From NCBI GenBank assembly GCA_050942995.1, contig JBMNOI010000020.1, forward strand, positions 1 through 38,084: a DNA stretch of 38,084 nt, in the 5' to 3' direction. The notes beneath the pieces were generated by a model. The model saw nothing but the letters and a program-made list of their open reading frames with translations, was not told the DNA's origin and did no database searches. Numbering within the stretch: the first letter of the stretch is position 1; each line of letters begins with the position of its first letter. A program made the translations under genes and the position numbers. The stretch is from JBMNOI01 sp050942995. Its GTDB lineage: Bacteria > Chloroflexota > Anaerolineae > UBA1429. Shown here in pieces: positions 1 through 7,743 of the stretch.

Positions 1-25
1 GGGGAAGGGAATAGAGGCCGATATA

Positions 26-67
26 GAACACATGTTCTAGTATAGCGGCAACAATTCGTCCCGTCAA
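26..67 (-). promoter_or_regulatory. LexA-box promoter reading off the left edge
   Basis: On the minus strand TTGACG (62-67) is followed after 17 bp by TATACT (39-44), a near-consensus sigma-70-type promoter. Immediately downstream, over the expected transcription start, lies the palindrome GAACACATGTTC (26-37), which fits the GAAC-N4-GTTC form of the LexA/DinR box of Gram-positive-type bacteria. The arrangement predicts an SOS-repressed gene starting beyond position 1. The hexamers and palindrome are seen directly; LexA control is inference. Confidence 0.6.
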
Positions 68-94
68 CCGTTTTGCGGAAAGTTGGAGTAAAAG

Positions 95-126
95 AAAAAA
101 CCCGCGTCAGGCATACACCTGCGCGG
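95..126 (-). terminator. Rho-independent terminator after tRNA-Gln(CUG)
   Basis: On the minus strand the stem CCGCGCAGG / CCTGaCGCGG with a short loop is followed by a run of six T and a further T-rich stretch. It lies about 115 nt beyond the tRNA-Gln 3' end and is the first good terminator on that transcript. Confidence 0.7.
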
Positions 127-241
127 ACTCGTTATCAGTGACAACAATCGTACAACAATCACTTGTTACGGCATCCGAGCGATTTTCCCCAGTTGACCAC
201 AATATATAGGGGTTATAGCCAGCACCACTACAATATAAAGG

Positions 242-312
242 CTGAGGGACAGGGATTCGAACCCCGATCGCCTGATCCAGAGTCAGGTGTCCTACCATTG
301 GACGATCCCTCA
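242..312 (-). tRNA. tRNA-Gln (anticodon CUG)
   Basis: The minus strand folds into a full cloverleaf: acceptor TGAGGGA/TCCCTCA with U1-A72, D stem GTCC/GGAC, anticodon stem CCTGA/TCAGG around loop CTCTGGA (anticodon CTG), and a T arm with loop TTCGAAT. The discriminator is G73, as expected for glutamine tRNAs. No CCA is encoded. It reads CAG codons; the CAA-reading partner lies at the other end of the window. Confidence 0.95.
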
Positions 313-324
313 GCATCGGGTCGT

Positions 325-353
325 ATTATACCATCAATGGGCGCAGGATGCAA
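325..353 (-). promoter_or_regulatory. Promoter of tRNA-Gln(CUG)
   Basis: On the minus strand TTGCAT (348-353), a 17-bp spacer and TATAAT (325-330) with an extended TG motif just upstream of the -10. The predicted start is about 6 nt before the mature tRNA 5' end. It overlaps the stop of the adjacent GNAT fragment. Confidence 0.7.
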
Positions 354-606
354 ATCGCCCGGTCGCCATATCCGCGCCACTTGAAGAACATGATATAGGT
401 GACGCCATCCTGCCCCACGTCATATCGGGCATGGTATATACCACATCGAACCCCAGAGCCTCGCAAAAGCGCCTCCCCGCCTCGTTGTCGACATAGACGC
501 CGCGCGCGCCCCGGCCATGCAAATGCCTGCCCCGGCGAATATTGACAGACACCATAATCCGGTTAGACTCAATCTGCACCCTGTTGCCCGGCGATGTGCC
601 GGGCCC
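334..606 (-). pseudogene. GNAT acetyltransferase C-terminal fragment (remnant)
   Basis: An open frame on the minus strand (stop codon at its 5' side at 607-609, no convincing ribosome site) encodes GARGVYVDNEAGRRFCEAL followed by GFDVVYTMPDMTWG. This is the usual C-terminal beta-strand and helix of a GNAT N-acetyltransferase (a D-N-x-A...LGF pattern). The acetyl-CoA binding region and the N-terminal half are missing, so it looks like a decayed remnant left between the tRNA and the sigma-factor operon. A short functional peptide cannot be excluded. The family resemblance is by eye only. Confidence 0.4.
542..569 (+). promoter_or_regulatory. Promoter of the sigma factor/fabH operon
   Basis: TTGACA (542-547), a 16-bp spacer and TAGACT (564-569) lie upstream of the sigma-factor gene, leaving a 5' leader of about 105 nt. 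This looks like a housekeeping promoter, not an ECF-autoregulated one. Confidence 0.5.
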
Positions 607-682
607 TCACCGAATGGGACGACCGCAACCCCACCGCCTGTTGCGTGTTACTGATTGCAGGGGTAGCCACAGAGGAGCGCGA

Positions 683-1252
683 ATGGCCGATCAGGACGAA
701 AAAGCCATCATAGAAGCCGCCAAAAGCGACCCGAGCGTCTTTGGCGAGATCTATGAGCGCTACGTGGATCGAATCTACACCTACATCTATCACCGAGTGG
801 GGAACGCCCACGATGCCGAAGACCTGACCTCGCGCACCTTCTATCGCGCCCTGTCCCATCTCCCGAGCTATCAGGACAAGGGAATTCCCTTTTCCGCCTG
901 GCTCTACCGAATTGCGCACAATCTGCTGGCCAACTGGCATCGCGACCGTAGCCGCCAGCCGGTGGTGGCGCTGGATGAGGTGGTCACCCGCAGCCCGGCG
1001 AGCGAACACCCGGAGTGGATGGCCGAGCTGCAGGATGATACCCGCTTGTTGCGCGAGGTGATCCGTGAACTGGATCCCTCACGGCAAGAGCTCCTCGTGC
1101 TCAAGTTCACCGAGGGGCTGTCCAACGCCGAGATCGGCAAGATCATGGGGCGCAGTGAGGGAGCCATCAAATCTCTTTATCATCGCACGCTGTTACAGAT
1201 GCGTAAAGAAATGGAAAATAGAGGCCTGAAGCTGAATGAGACGTCCAACTAG
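683..1252 (+). CDS. ECF-family RNA polymerase sigma factor
   Basis: This 189-aa protein has the two-domain layout of a group 4 (ECF) sigma factor. Region 2 spans about residues 15-90 with YERYVDRIYTYIYHRV, DAEDLTSRTF and the -10-reading AWLYRIAHNLLANWHR. Region 4 spans about residues 125-180 with the helix-turn-helix core LSNAEIGKIMGRSEGAIKS. The ATG at 683 is chosen because AGAGGAG sits just upstream; an in-frame upstream extension to 542 is GC-biased and lacks a site. The next gene overlaps its last 17 nt, so translation is probably coupled. It directs RNA polymerase to a regulon that cannot be identified from this window. Confidence 0.92.
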   Translation: MADQDEKAIIEAAKSDPSVFGEIYERYVDRIYTYIYHRVGNAHDAEDLTSRTFYRALSHLPSYQDKGIPFSAWLYRIAHNLLANWHRDRSRQPVVALDEVVTRSPASEHPEWMAELQDDTRLLREVIRELDPSRQELLVLKFTEGLSNAEIGKIMGRSEGAIKSLYHRTLLQMRKEMENRGLKLNETSN

Positions 1253-1598
1253 GGTTCTCGAAAATTCGCCCGAATGGGTGACGGCTACCCGACGCAAGGC
1301 GCTCCAGATGTTGCGCTCCGTCGGCCTGATTCCCGAACGACCAGAGGCGCTGGGACAGATCGAGGGAGCGGTGCAGGGAGCTTTTTCGCCCATCCACCCG
1401 CCCGCCCAGTTTCGTGAGAGCCTTCGCCAGAACCTGATGCTGGCCGCCCAGCAACGTTCGTCTGGCCTGTCCATCGAATACCCGACACCCGTTCGCGAAA
1501 GTATCATTCTCGGTGTCTCGGCCGGTGTTCTCGCCGCCCTGGTCGCCGTACTGGTGCTGGTTCTGCGCTCGCGCGCCACTGCAAGCGCCGGCCACTGA
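1236..1598 (+). CDS. Small membrane-anchored protein, possible anti-sigma partner
   Basis: A 120-aa protein whose start overlaps the end of the ECF sigma gene by 17 nt. Residues 1-85 are soluble and basic, and residues about 87-112 form one transmembrane helix (SIILGVSAGVLAALVAVLVL) with a short basic tail. Overlap with a sigma gene and a single membrane anchor are typical of anti-sigma factors, but no ZAS zinc motif (HxxxCxxC) or other known anti-sigma domain is visible. The role as sigma regulator is therefore inferred from position only. Confidence 0.7.
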   Translation: MRRPTRVLENSPEWVTATRRKALQMLRSVGLIPERPEALGQIEGAVQGAFSPIHPPAQFRESLRQNLMLAAQQRSSGLSIEYPTPVRESIILGVSAGVLAALVAVLVLVLRSRATASAGH

Positions 1599-1631
1599 TC
1601 ACATCACCCATTCATGGCAGGAGTATCTCTA

Positions 1632-2762
1632 TTGACTCGCTACGCGCATATCACCGGTTGGGGCAAATATCTACCCCGCGTCGTTCTGACCAACGACGAT
1701 ATGGCTCAGATCGTCGACACCAGCGATGAATGGATCGTCGAACACACCGGCATCCGCCGTCGGCATATCGCCACCGGCGACGAAACCGTCGTCAGTATGG
1801 CGCTGGAGGCGGCGCAGGAAGCGCTGGCGACCGCCGGACGTTCCCCCGATGACCTGGACCTTATCATCGTGTCCACCTCATCGCCGGATCGACAGCTTCC
1901 GGGCGCGGCGCCGATCCTTCAGGCGCGGCTCGGCGCATCCAATTCTGCAGCATTCGATATGCGTTCGGGATGCGCGGGGTTCATCTACGCCCTGTCGATC
2001 GCCCGACAGTTCATCGTCGGAGGGAACTATCGCTGTGTGTTGGTTGTGGGCGCCGAAGTCGTCTCGCGCAACCTCGATTGGAGCGATCGGCGCACCTGCG
2101 TGCTCTTTGGCGATGGCGCCGGCGCCGCCATCCTCGAGGCCGGCGAATCGCCCGGGGGGGTTATCCATACCGCGCTGGGCACTCAGGGGCAGGATTACGA
2201 TGCCCTCACCGTAAAAACCGGCGGCAGTGAATACCCTATGTGCCCTGTGTCGGTAGAGCGCAAGTGGAACACCATCGAGATGGACGGCCGCCGCACGGCC
2301 ATGTTCGCCGTGCGAACGCTCCTGCGCCGGGCCAACCAGGCCGTGACCGACGCCGGCCTGACATGGGACGATATCGACCTGTTCATCCCCCATCAGGCCA
2401 ATGTGCGCCTCATCGAGATGGCCTCCGAACGATTGAACGTGCCCATGGAGCGCATCTTTGTAAACGTCGATCGTTACGCCAACATGTCCACCGCCTCGGT
2501 TCCTGTGGCCCTGGCCGAGGCCGCACAACAGGGGCGCATCCGCGACGGGCAACATGTGCTGTTGCTGGCTTTTGGCGCCGGCCTCTCCTGGGCCACGGCC
2601 GTTATCCGCTGGGGTACGGGCGAAGGCGAGTCACCGGCCACATATCGACAGCGTCGGAGCATTGCGAGAACCAGACAACGCCTCGCCAACAGCCTGCTGG
2701 GCGCCCGACTGGCGCTGTTCGGGTGGACGAGTCGTATTCGGCAACGCCGCCGAAAGCGCTGA
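1632..2762 (+). CDS. fabH: 3-oxoacyl-[acyl-carrier-protein] synthase III
   Basis: FabH condenses acetyl- or branched acyl-CoA with malonyl-ACP to start type II fatty acid synthesis. The thiolase-fold protein keeps the whole catalytic triad: Cys114 in DMRSGCAGF, His254 in FIPHQANVR and Asn284 in DRYANMSTASVP, with the E. coli 30-residue spacing between His and Asn. A TTG start at 1632 (376 aa) is preferred because GGCAGGAG precedes it by 9 nt; an in-frame ATG at 1614 has no ribosome site. The last 45 or so residues form an unusual basic extension (TSRIRQRRRKR at the end) beyond the normal FabH terminus. It follows the sigma gene pair with a 33-nt gap, suggesting stress-linked control of lipid synthesis. 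Confidence 0.93.
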   Translation: MTRYAHITGWGKYLPRVVLTNDDMAQIVDTSDEWIVEHTGIRRRHIATGDETVVSMALEAAQEALATAGRSPDDLDLIIVSTSSPDRQLPGAAPILQARLGASNSAAFDMRSGCAGFIYALSIARQFIVGGNYRCVLVVGAEVVSRNLDWSDRRTCVLFGDGAGAAILEAGESPGGVIHTALGTQGQDYDALTVKTGGSEYPMCPVSVERKWNTIEMDGRRTAMFAVRTLLRRANQAVTDAGLTWDDIDLFIPHQANVRLIEMASERLNVPMERIFVNVDRYANMSTASVPVALAEAAQQGRIRDGQHVLLLAFGAGLSWATAVIRWGTGEGESPATYRQRRSIARTRQRLANSLLGARLALFGWTSRIRQRRRKR

Positions 2763-2765
2763 ATG

Positions 2766-2802
2766 AAAAGCTCCCGTTGCCATCCGACAACGGGGGCTTT
2801 TT
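2766..2802. terminator. Bidirectional terminator between fabH and the solute-binding protein gene
   Basis: AAAAGCTCCCGTTG and CAACGGGGGCTTTT form a 14-bp stem with one G-T pair and an 8-nt loop, with T-tracts on both strands. It lies between convergent genes and can end both transcripts. Confidence 0.85.
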
Positions 2803-2831
2803 GCAGACCCAGAAGGGTATTCTCAGTATAC

Positions 2832-4496
2832 CTACGGCTCCAGATAGACATCCTTGAGCCACGGGTAGAGCCCTGCGCTGGAGGTGAACCCGCGCACATA
2901 CGGTTTGACCAGGGTATGCGTCACACCATGGGAGAGTGGCACCCACGGCGCATCGTTGACGATGATCTCCTCAGCCTGCCGATAGAGCGCCAGCCGCCGA
3001 TCGTCATCCGCCTCGACCCGCGCCCGCTCCAGCAGCTCGTCTACCCGTTCGTTAGCATAGCCGGTACGGTTCTGCGTGCTCTTGCTGTGAAACAGCAGAT
3101 CGAGAAAATTTTGCGCATCCGGATAGTCCGCAATCCACCCGGACGAGAACATGGCGTAGCGCCGGGCCGTCAGGTCTCGCAAAAAGTGCGACCACTCGAC
3201 CTGCTCCACCATGACGTCGATCCCCAGGTTCTCCTCCAGCATGGCCACCACCGCCCGGGTCACGCCGTCCATATAGCCCGACGTTCCGCTGATGGTCAGC
3301 ACGATCTCGGGCATGGCGCCCGGCTCGCCATATCGCGAGCCGGCCAGCAATTCTCGCGCCCGCTCCGGGTCGTATTCCAATCCCTGCAGATCGGGGTCAT
3401 GTCCGGGCATGCCCGGGGGCAGAATTCCCGCTGCCGGAAGCGCCGTGCCACGCAATACCAGGTTGGCGATGCGCTCTTTATCGATGGCATGAGCGATGGC
3501 CTGTCGTACGGCCACGTCATCGAAAGGAGGCGTCTCGACATCGAATGCCAGATACTGTACGCTGAGTTCGGGATTGATACGATGCTCGGCATACAACGGA
3601 TTGTGAGGGTCGGCAACTCGATCGACTTCAAAGGCGGGAACATTGACGATATCCAGCAGGTCGTTCTCGTACATCGTCATCGGTATGCCGCCCGAGATGA
3701 TATATTCGACTCGATCCAGCGCGGGAGCCTCTCCATGGTAATACTCGTTGCGTGCCAGCACCACCCGCTCGCGCGAAAGCGTCTCCAGCACGAACGGGCC
3801 ACTGGCGTTGGGCCGTTGCATCCAGCGCTCCCCTTCCGCCTCGATCTGTTCGCGATCCACCACAAAGGCGGTGGGATAGGTCAGTTTGGACAAGAAGTAG
3901 GCCTTGGGCTCGTCGATCCTGATCTCCAGGGTGTACTCATCGATGATGCGCACCCCCTCCAATCGATCGGTCCTGCCCGCCGCGAGATCCGCCGCCCCCA
4001 CAATGTCCCCTAAATAGTCCCCCGCTACCGGCGAGCCCGTCTCCGGGCGCAACGCCCGCTCCAGAGAATAGACCACATCCTCTGCCGTGATGGGCCGACC
4101 GTCGCTAAAGGCGGCGTCGGTTACCAGGTAAAAAGTATAGGTCCGCCCGTCGTCGCCGATCTCCCACCGCTCGGCCAGGTCGGGGGCCGGCTCCAGATCA
4201 TCGTTCAGTGTCACCAGTCCGCTGAACAGGTGCACGATATATTCCGCCGAGGTGCTATCCTGAACCACCGCCGGGTCCAGTGTGGGCGGCAGATTGCCCG
4301 AGAGACGCAGTGTGCCGCCCCCCTGCGCCGCCGGTCGTTCTGGTCGGGTGGCCGACGACGCCTTCCCCTGAGGCCCGTGCTCTTCCATCCCGCCATTCTG
4401 AAAGTACATGAAATAGCCCGTCGCCGCACAGGCCGCGCCGATCAGTATCAAGATTCCGACAATCAGTACGAGAACGAGACACATTCGTTTGGACAT
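2832..4496 (-). CDS. Peptide/nickel-type ABC transporter substrate-binding protein (SBP family 5)
   Basis: A 554-aa OppA/DppA-like extracytoplasmic binding protein. It starts with a membrane segment (MCLVLVLIVGILILIGAAC, residues 4-22) that may be a signal anchor; the Cys has only a poor lipobox. The mature part opens with GGTLRLSGNLPPTLDPA and contains the family hallmarks LAERWEIGDDGRTYTFYL and AEDVVYSLERAL. The ATG at 4496 is preceded by CGGAGT; an upstream in-frame extension to 4550 lacks a site. The 115 bp before it hold a GC-rich inverted repeat but no clear promoter, so it may be read with the paralogue upstream. No permease or ATPase genes of this importer type are nearby. Confidence 0.9.
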   Translation of the reverse strand: MSKRMCLVLVLIVGILILIGAACAATGYFMYFQNGGMEEHGPQGKASSATRPERPAAQGGGTLRLSGNLPPTLDPAVVQDSTSAEYIVHLFSGLVTLNDDLEPAPDLAERWEIGDDGRTYTFYLVTDAAFSDGRPITAEDVVYSLERALRPETGSPVAGDYLGDIVGAADLAAGRTDRLEGVRIIDEYTLEIRIDEPKAYFLSKLTYPTAFVVDREQIEAEGERWMQRPNASGPFVLETLSRERVVLARNEYYHGEAPALDRVEYIISGGIPMTMYENDLLDIVNVPAFEVDRVADPHNPLYAEHRINPELSVQYLAFDVETPPFDDVAVRQAIAHAIDKERIANLVLRGTALPAAGILPPGMPGHDPDLQGLEYDPERARELLAGSRYGEPGAMPEIVLTISGTSGYMDGVTRAVVAMLEENLGIDVMVEQVEWSHFLRDLTARRYAMFSSGWIADYPDAQNFLDLLFHSKSTQNRTGYANERVDELLERARVEADDDRRLALYRQAEEIIVNDAPWVPLSHGVTHTLVKPYVRGFTSSAGLYPWLKDVYLEP

Positions 4497-4611
4497 GCTT
4501 ACTCCGGTTGGTCGCCGAATGAACATCGACATCCGGGAATACGAAAACACGCGGCCGACGGCAGCCGCTCAGCAGGCACCTTCATGTCAGATCCGAGGAA
4601 TCGCCCGGCAA

Positions 4612-6270
4612 TCACCGTCGGCTTGGATCGATCTCCCATTTATGGATCTTTTCGCCACCGATCACTGAATCGGTGCGCTTTATGTAAGGTTTTGTCAGCA
4701 CGACGCGAGTATAGTAATAGATCGGGATCACGATCGCCTCATCAACCACCAGTACCTGCTCAGCCTCACGATAAAGGGCCTGGCGCTCGGCCGAATCGGA
4801 GGAAGCGGCAGCCTGCTCGACCAACCGCATAAAGTGCTGTGCGCCGGGTAAGGAGGCATCCCACCCGGGGCTGTTGATCCCCTTAGTCGGATGAAAGGGT
4901 TCCAGCAGCCAGTTATTGGGATCCGGGTAATCCGCGCACCAGCCATAACGCCAGATCTGTGGCGAATCATGGTTCAGCGTATCCAGATACTCGTTCCAGT
5001 CCTGGTTTGCCAGCCCGACCTCTACCCCCAGGGTATCCTTCCAGGACTGCTGCATGAATCGGGCGATCTTTTCGTGCCCCTCGCTGGTGTTGAACATCAA
5101 TGTGATGGCAGGAAGCCCCTCGCCATTGGGATATCCCGCTTCCGCCAGCAGTTCCGCGGCTTTGACGGGATCATATCTCACGCCCTCAAAGGTCTCATCC
5201 TCGGCCACACTACCCAGAATGCCCGGGGGCACCACACTCTTGGCCGCCAGCTGCCCGCCCATAAGCATGGTATCGATCAAGCCCTGGCGATCGACAGCAT
5301 AGGAAAAAGCCTGCCGCACCAGAGGGTTGTCGAAAGGGGACTTGGTTACATTATAGCCATAGTAGTAGGTGCAGAGCATCGGCGCAATGTGCAGCTCCTG
5401 AGAGAGCTGAGGATCGGCCTTGATGCGATCCAGCTCGTCCAGCGGCGCATTTTGCACGTCCAGCTCACCGTTTTTATACATGGCAAAGGCCGTCGCATCG
5501 TCCGCGATCATGGCAAAGTTTATCCGGTCGATATCGACCTTGTCGGCATCGTAATAGTGCGGGTTCTTGACCATGGCCATGCGGTTGTCGTGCTCCCAGG
5601 TCTCGAGCATATAGGGCCCGCTGCTCCAGAGCACCCCGGGGGTGGTCCAATTCGCGCCATGCTCGTCGATCACTTGTTTCGGAAGCGGATAGTTGACCCA
5701 TATACCGGCAATACCGGGGAAATAACCCGCCGGCTGTTCCAGCGTAAATTCAACGGTAAAATCATCCAGGGCACGCACGCCCACACTGTCCAGATCGTCA
5801 CTTTCGCCGGTGTTCACCGCCTCGGCGTTCTTGATGATATAGTTCACATAGGCATAATCCGAGGCCGTGGCCGGGTCGATCGTGCGCTTGACGCCGTACA
5901 TCACGTCATGAGCCGTCACCTTGCCCATCTTTTCCGCTTTGCCCGCCGCCGGATCATAGCGCACCCATTCGACGTCATTCCGCATCTTGAACGTCCACAC
6001 CAGGCCGTCATCCGAGACGAACCATTCGGTGGCCAGTTCGGGGATGACCTCAAGGGTTTCTTCGTCGAAATCGGTGAGACCGAGGAAGAGAAGACTGACC
6101 ACCTGCTCAGAGGTCGTATCCATCGCCAGCCCCGGGTCGACAGTGGGCGGATCGATGCCCAGATTCATGTTGATCTGCTTATCCGATGCCTGCCCCCAAG
6201 CACACCCGATGGGAATCATCGATGCGATGACGAGAAGCGCCATCAGCACAAGGTGTCTGCTACGAAACAT
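4612..6270 (-). CDS. Oligopeptide ABC transporter substrate-binding lipoprotein (OppA-like)
   Basis: A 552-aa family-5 solute-binding protein. Residues 1-23 are a lipoprotein signal with lipobox IPIGC, predicting lipidation at Cys23. Hallmarks follow: IDPPTVDPGLAMDTTS, LATEWFVSDDGLVWTFKM and a typical C-terminal VLVVDEAIVIPIYYYTR. AGGAGG lies 4 nt before the ATG. A strong promoter at 6443-6470 gives it an unusually long leader of about 165 nt. It is paralogous to the next gene downstream, from which it differs clearly in sequence. It probably binds peptides in the envelope and delivers them to a permease encoded elsewhere. Confidence 0.93.
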   Translation of the reverse strand: MFRSRHLVLMALLVIASMIPIGCAWGQASDKQINMNLGIDPPTVDPGLAMDTTSEQVVSLLFLGLTDFDEETLEVIPELATEWFVSDDGLVWTFKMRNDVEWVRYDPAAGKAEKMGKVTAHDVMYGVKRTIDPATASDYAYVNYIIKNAEAVNTGESDDLDSVGVRALDDFTVEFTLEQPAGYFPGIAGIWVNYPLPKQVIDEHGANWTTPGVLWSSGPYMLETWEHDNRMAMVKNPHYYDADKVDIDRINFAMIADDATAFAMYKNGELDVQNAPLDELDRIKADPQLSQELHIAPMLCTYYYGYNVTKSPFDNPLVRQAFSYAVDRQGLIDTMLMGGQLAAKSVVPPGILGSVAEDETFEGVRYDPVKAAELLAEAGYPNGEGLPAITLMFNTSEGHEKIARFMQQSWKDTLGVEVGLANQDWNEYLDTLNHDSPQIWRYGWCADYPDPNNWLLEPFHPTKGINSPGWDASLPGAQHFMRLVEQAAASSDSAERQALYREAEQVLVVDEAIVIPIYYYTRVVLTKPYIKRTDSVIGGEKIHKWEIDPSRR

Positions 6271-6442
6271 CCTTCCTCCTCAATGTAATGGTCATAGCGT
6301 CACAGGCGATGTGATGGATGTGCTTCCCGGGCTCTTTCTACGGCACCGGTCACCACGCCGATGCCGACCGGTGGGTCAGACGCCACGACGAGCCGAGTGG
6401 CTCGCCCCGACACAAGGCCCTCCATCAGAATAGATCGTTACG

Positions 6443-6470
6443 ATTATAGCGTGGGGTGATATCCCGTCAA
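6443..6470 (-). promoter_or_regulatory. Promoter of the OppA-like gene
   Basis: On the minus strand TTGACG (6465-6470), a 16-bp spacer and a perfect TATAAT (6443-6448). Transcription would begin near 6436, about 165 nt before the start codon at 6270. Confidence 0.7.
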
Positions 6471-6637
6471 TTGCGTTTGAGGGATGTGCCGGGCTGCGCC
6501 GTGGTCCGGTATCTCCTTCCAAAGGTCTCTCAGGAGCGAACGGTTCACGAGAAACGCATACAATTCGCATTCTCCCCGTCGGAAGGTGGTTGTTTTGTAC
6601 GCAGCCCCGAGGGATATGATGCGCAGACAGAACACGT

Positions 6638-6658
6638 CGGCATGAGGGGATCATGCCG
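6638..6658 (-). terminator. Hairpin behind the LysM lipoprotein gene, weak terminator
   Basis: CGGCATGA/TCATGCCG form a perfect 8-bp stem with a 5-nt loop, 13 nt after the stop codon on the minus strand. The sequence that follows is not T-rich, so it is a weak terminator or a 3'-end stabilising hairpin. Confidence 0.35.
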
Positions 6659-6670
6659 AGAGCATGCTCA

Positions 6671-7531
6671 TTATGGGATGATCAACACCTGCCCGACATA
6701 CACATGATTGGGGTTCGAAAGGGCATTTGCCTGCACCAGAACCTGCATGCTCACGCCATATTGCCGCGCGATAGAGGCGATGGTCTCCCCCCGGCGGACC
6801 ACATGGGTTCGCACCGTATCCGGCCGAATCGTGATCACCGTCCCTGCCGGCAGGTGGTTCGGATCGACGAGGCCGGGGTTCAGGGCGCGGATATCGGCCA
6901 CCGTCGTGCGATAGAGACGAGACAGGGAGTAGAGCGTCTCTCCCCGGCGCACGGTATGCTGTATCAGAGCGGGCTGAGCCGGAGCGGGCGTCGGAGCGGC
7001 GGGCGCCGGCACCGAGGTGGGCGAGACCGCCGAATCGTCGCCGATCGGGGTGGGTTCGGCCGGATCAGCGGGCACAGCCGGGGGGTGTTCGGGATCTGCT
7101 GCGGCGCCCACCGGTACGATCAGCATTTGTCCGACGCTGATCGCCTCCGCATCGGTCAGGTTATTGCGGCGCAGAATGGCCGACACCGTACTGTAATATC
7201 GCTCGGCAATCGAATAGATCGTATCGTCGGAGGCCACGGTGTGAATGATCTCGCCCGGCTCCAGAGTGGGCATCTCATCGGATGGATCGGTCACACTCTC
7301 GCCGTCAAGCGGGCCGGTCACCGTGGCAGAGGTCTCTGGGTCGACCGTCACCGCAGGCGTCGCCGCAGCCTCTGCCGTGGGCGTCCCGGCAACCGATGTA
7401 GAGGGATCCAGGAGGACGGCAACGGGAGCGGGAGATCGTGGTGGTTTGGCCCGCACACATCCAGCCGCAATACACGTCAGGATGAAAAGGCATATGATCA
7501 GGGGTATTCTATGACGAGCGTTCACCGGCAT
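6671..7531 (-). CDS. LysM-repeat lipoprotein
   Basis: A 286-aa secreted lipoprotein. Residues 1-25 are a signal peptide with a perfect lipobox (IAAGC). A Pro/Thr/Ala-rich linker leads to three LysM modules at about residues 98-141, 192-238 and 243-286, each with the pattern H-T/V-V-x-x-x-(D/E)-T-(I/L)-x-S-(I/L) and ending in a (V/I)-(I/L)-x-P stretch. LysM modules bind N-acetylglucosamine polymers such as peptidoglycan. There is no catalytic domain, so it is probably a cell-wall-binding or structural protein. The ATG at 7531 is chosen because GGGGAG lies 9 nt upstream and it gives a clean signal peptide; ATGs at 7558 and 7573 would lengthen the N terminus. Confidence 0.88.
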   Translation of the reverse strand: MPVNARHRIPLIICLFILTCIAAGCVRAKPPRSPAPVAVLLDPSTSVAGTPTAEAAATPAVTVDPETSATVTGPLDGESVTDPSDEMPTLEPGEIIHTVASDDTIYSIAERYYSTVSAILRRNNLTDAEAISVGQMLIVPVGAAADPEHPPAVPADPAEPTPIGDDSAVSPTSVPAPAAPTPAPAQPALIQHTVRRGETLYSLSRLYRTTVADIRALNPGLVDPNHLPAGTVITIRPDTVRTHVVRRGETIASIARQYGVSMQVLVQANALSNPNHVYVGQVLIIP

Positions 7532-7625
7532 GCGTGCTATCTCCCCGTTGCAGACCATGTTGTCGCGGCCCATGCCGGGGCCACCTTCATTGAGATAAAA
7601 GATGTTCCGGCCTGCAACCGCGCGC

Positions 7626-7654
7626 ATGATAACATATGCCGTGACACGGGTCAA
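7626..7654 (-). promoter_or_regulatory. Promoter of the LysM lipoprotein gene
   Basis: On the minus strand TTGACC (7649-7654), a 17-bp spacer and TATCAT (7626-7631). The predicted leader is about 90 nt. Confidence 0.55.
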
Positions 7655-7674
7655 GCAGAAGAAGCAGGCGGCCT

Positions 7675-7704
7675 TTGACGCGCAAGATGGCGACATGATA
7701 TACT
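7675..7704 (+). promoter_or_regulatory. Promoter of the EEP-domain/glycosyltransferase operon
   Basis: TTGACG (7675-7680), an 18-bp spacer and TATACT (7699-7704) lie 40 bp before the start codon at 7744. It is divergent from, and about 20 bp from, the LysM gene promoter. Confidence 0.6.
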
Positions 7705-7743
7705 GCCACACCAAATGACCGCATCAAGCTGCCCGGAGGTCGC

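Larger units (their letters stand above)
313..682. other. Intergenic stretch with promoters and a gene remnant
   Basis: This 370-bp stretch between tRNA-Gln and the sigma-factor gene holds the tRNA promoter, the GNAT remnant on the minus strand and the sigma-operon promoter on the plus strand. Nothing else was recognised in it. Confidence 0.6.
6271..6670. other. 400-bp intergenic region with a long leader
   Basis: The part 6271-6436 is the leader of the OppA-like gene; it contains GC-rich inverted segments (ACCGGT repeated around 6344 and 6369, GGCGAGCC/GGCTCG around 6390) but no known riboswitch was recognised. 6443-6470 is its promoter. 6471-6637 shows nothing recognisable, and 6638-6658 is a hairpin behind the LysM gene. 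Confidence 0.5.

Noticed and set aside
2763..4013. 416-codon plus-strand open frame opposite the first solute-binding protein gene
   Set aside because: It is antisense to a clear family-5 binding protein, Arg/His/Gln-rich with no recognisable domain, and starts inside the terminator hairpin.
4891..6288. 465-codon plus-strand open frame opposite the OppA-like gene
   Set aside because: Shadow of a GC-rich gene in the opposite frame; no ribosome site and low-complexity Gly/His/Arg/Ile composition.
6444..6635. 63-codon minus-strand open frame before the OppA-like promoter
   Set aside because: No Shine-Dalgarno site, no recognisable domain, and its end overlaps the promoter -10.
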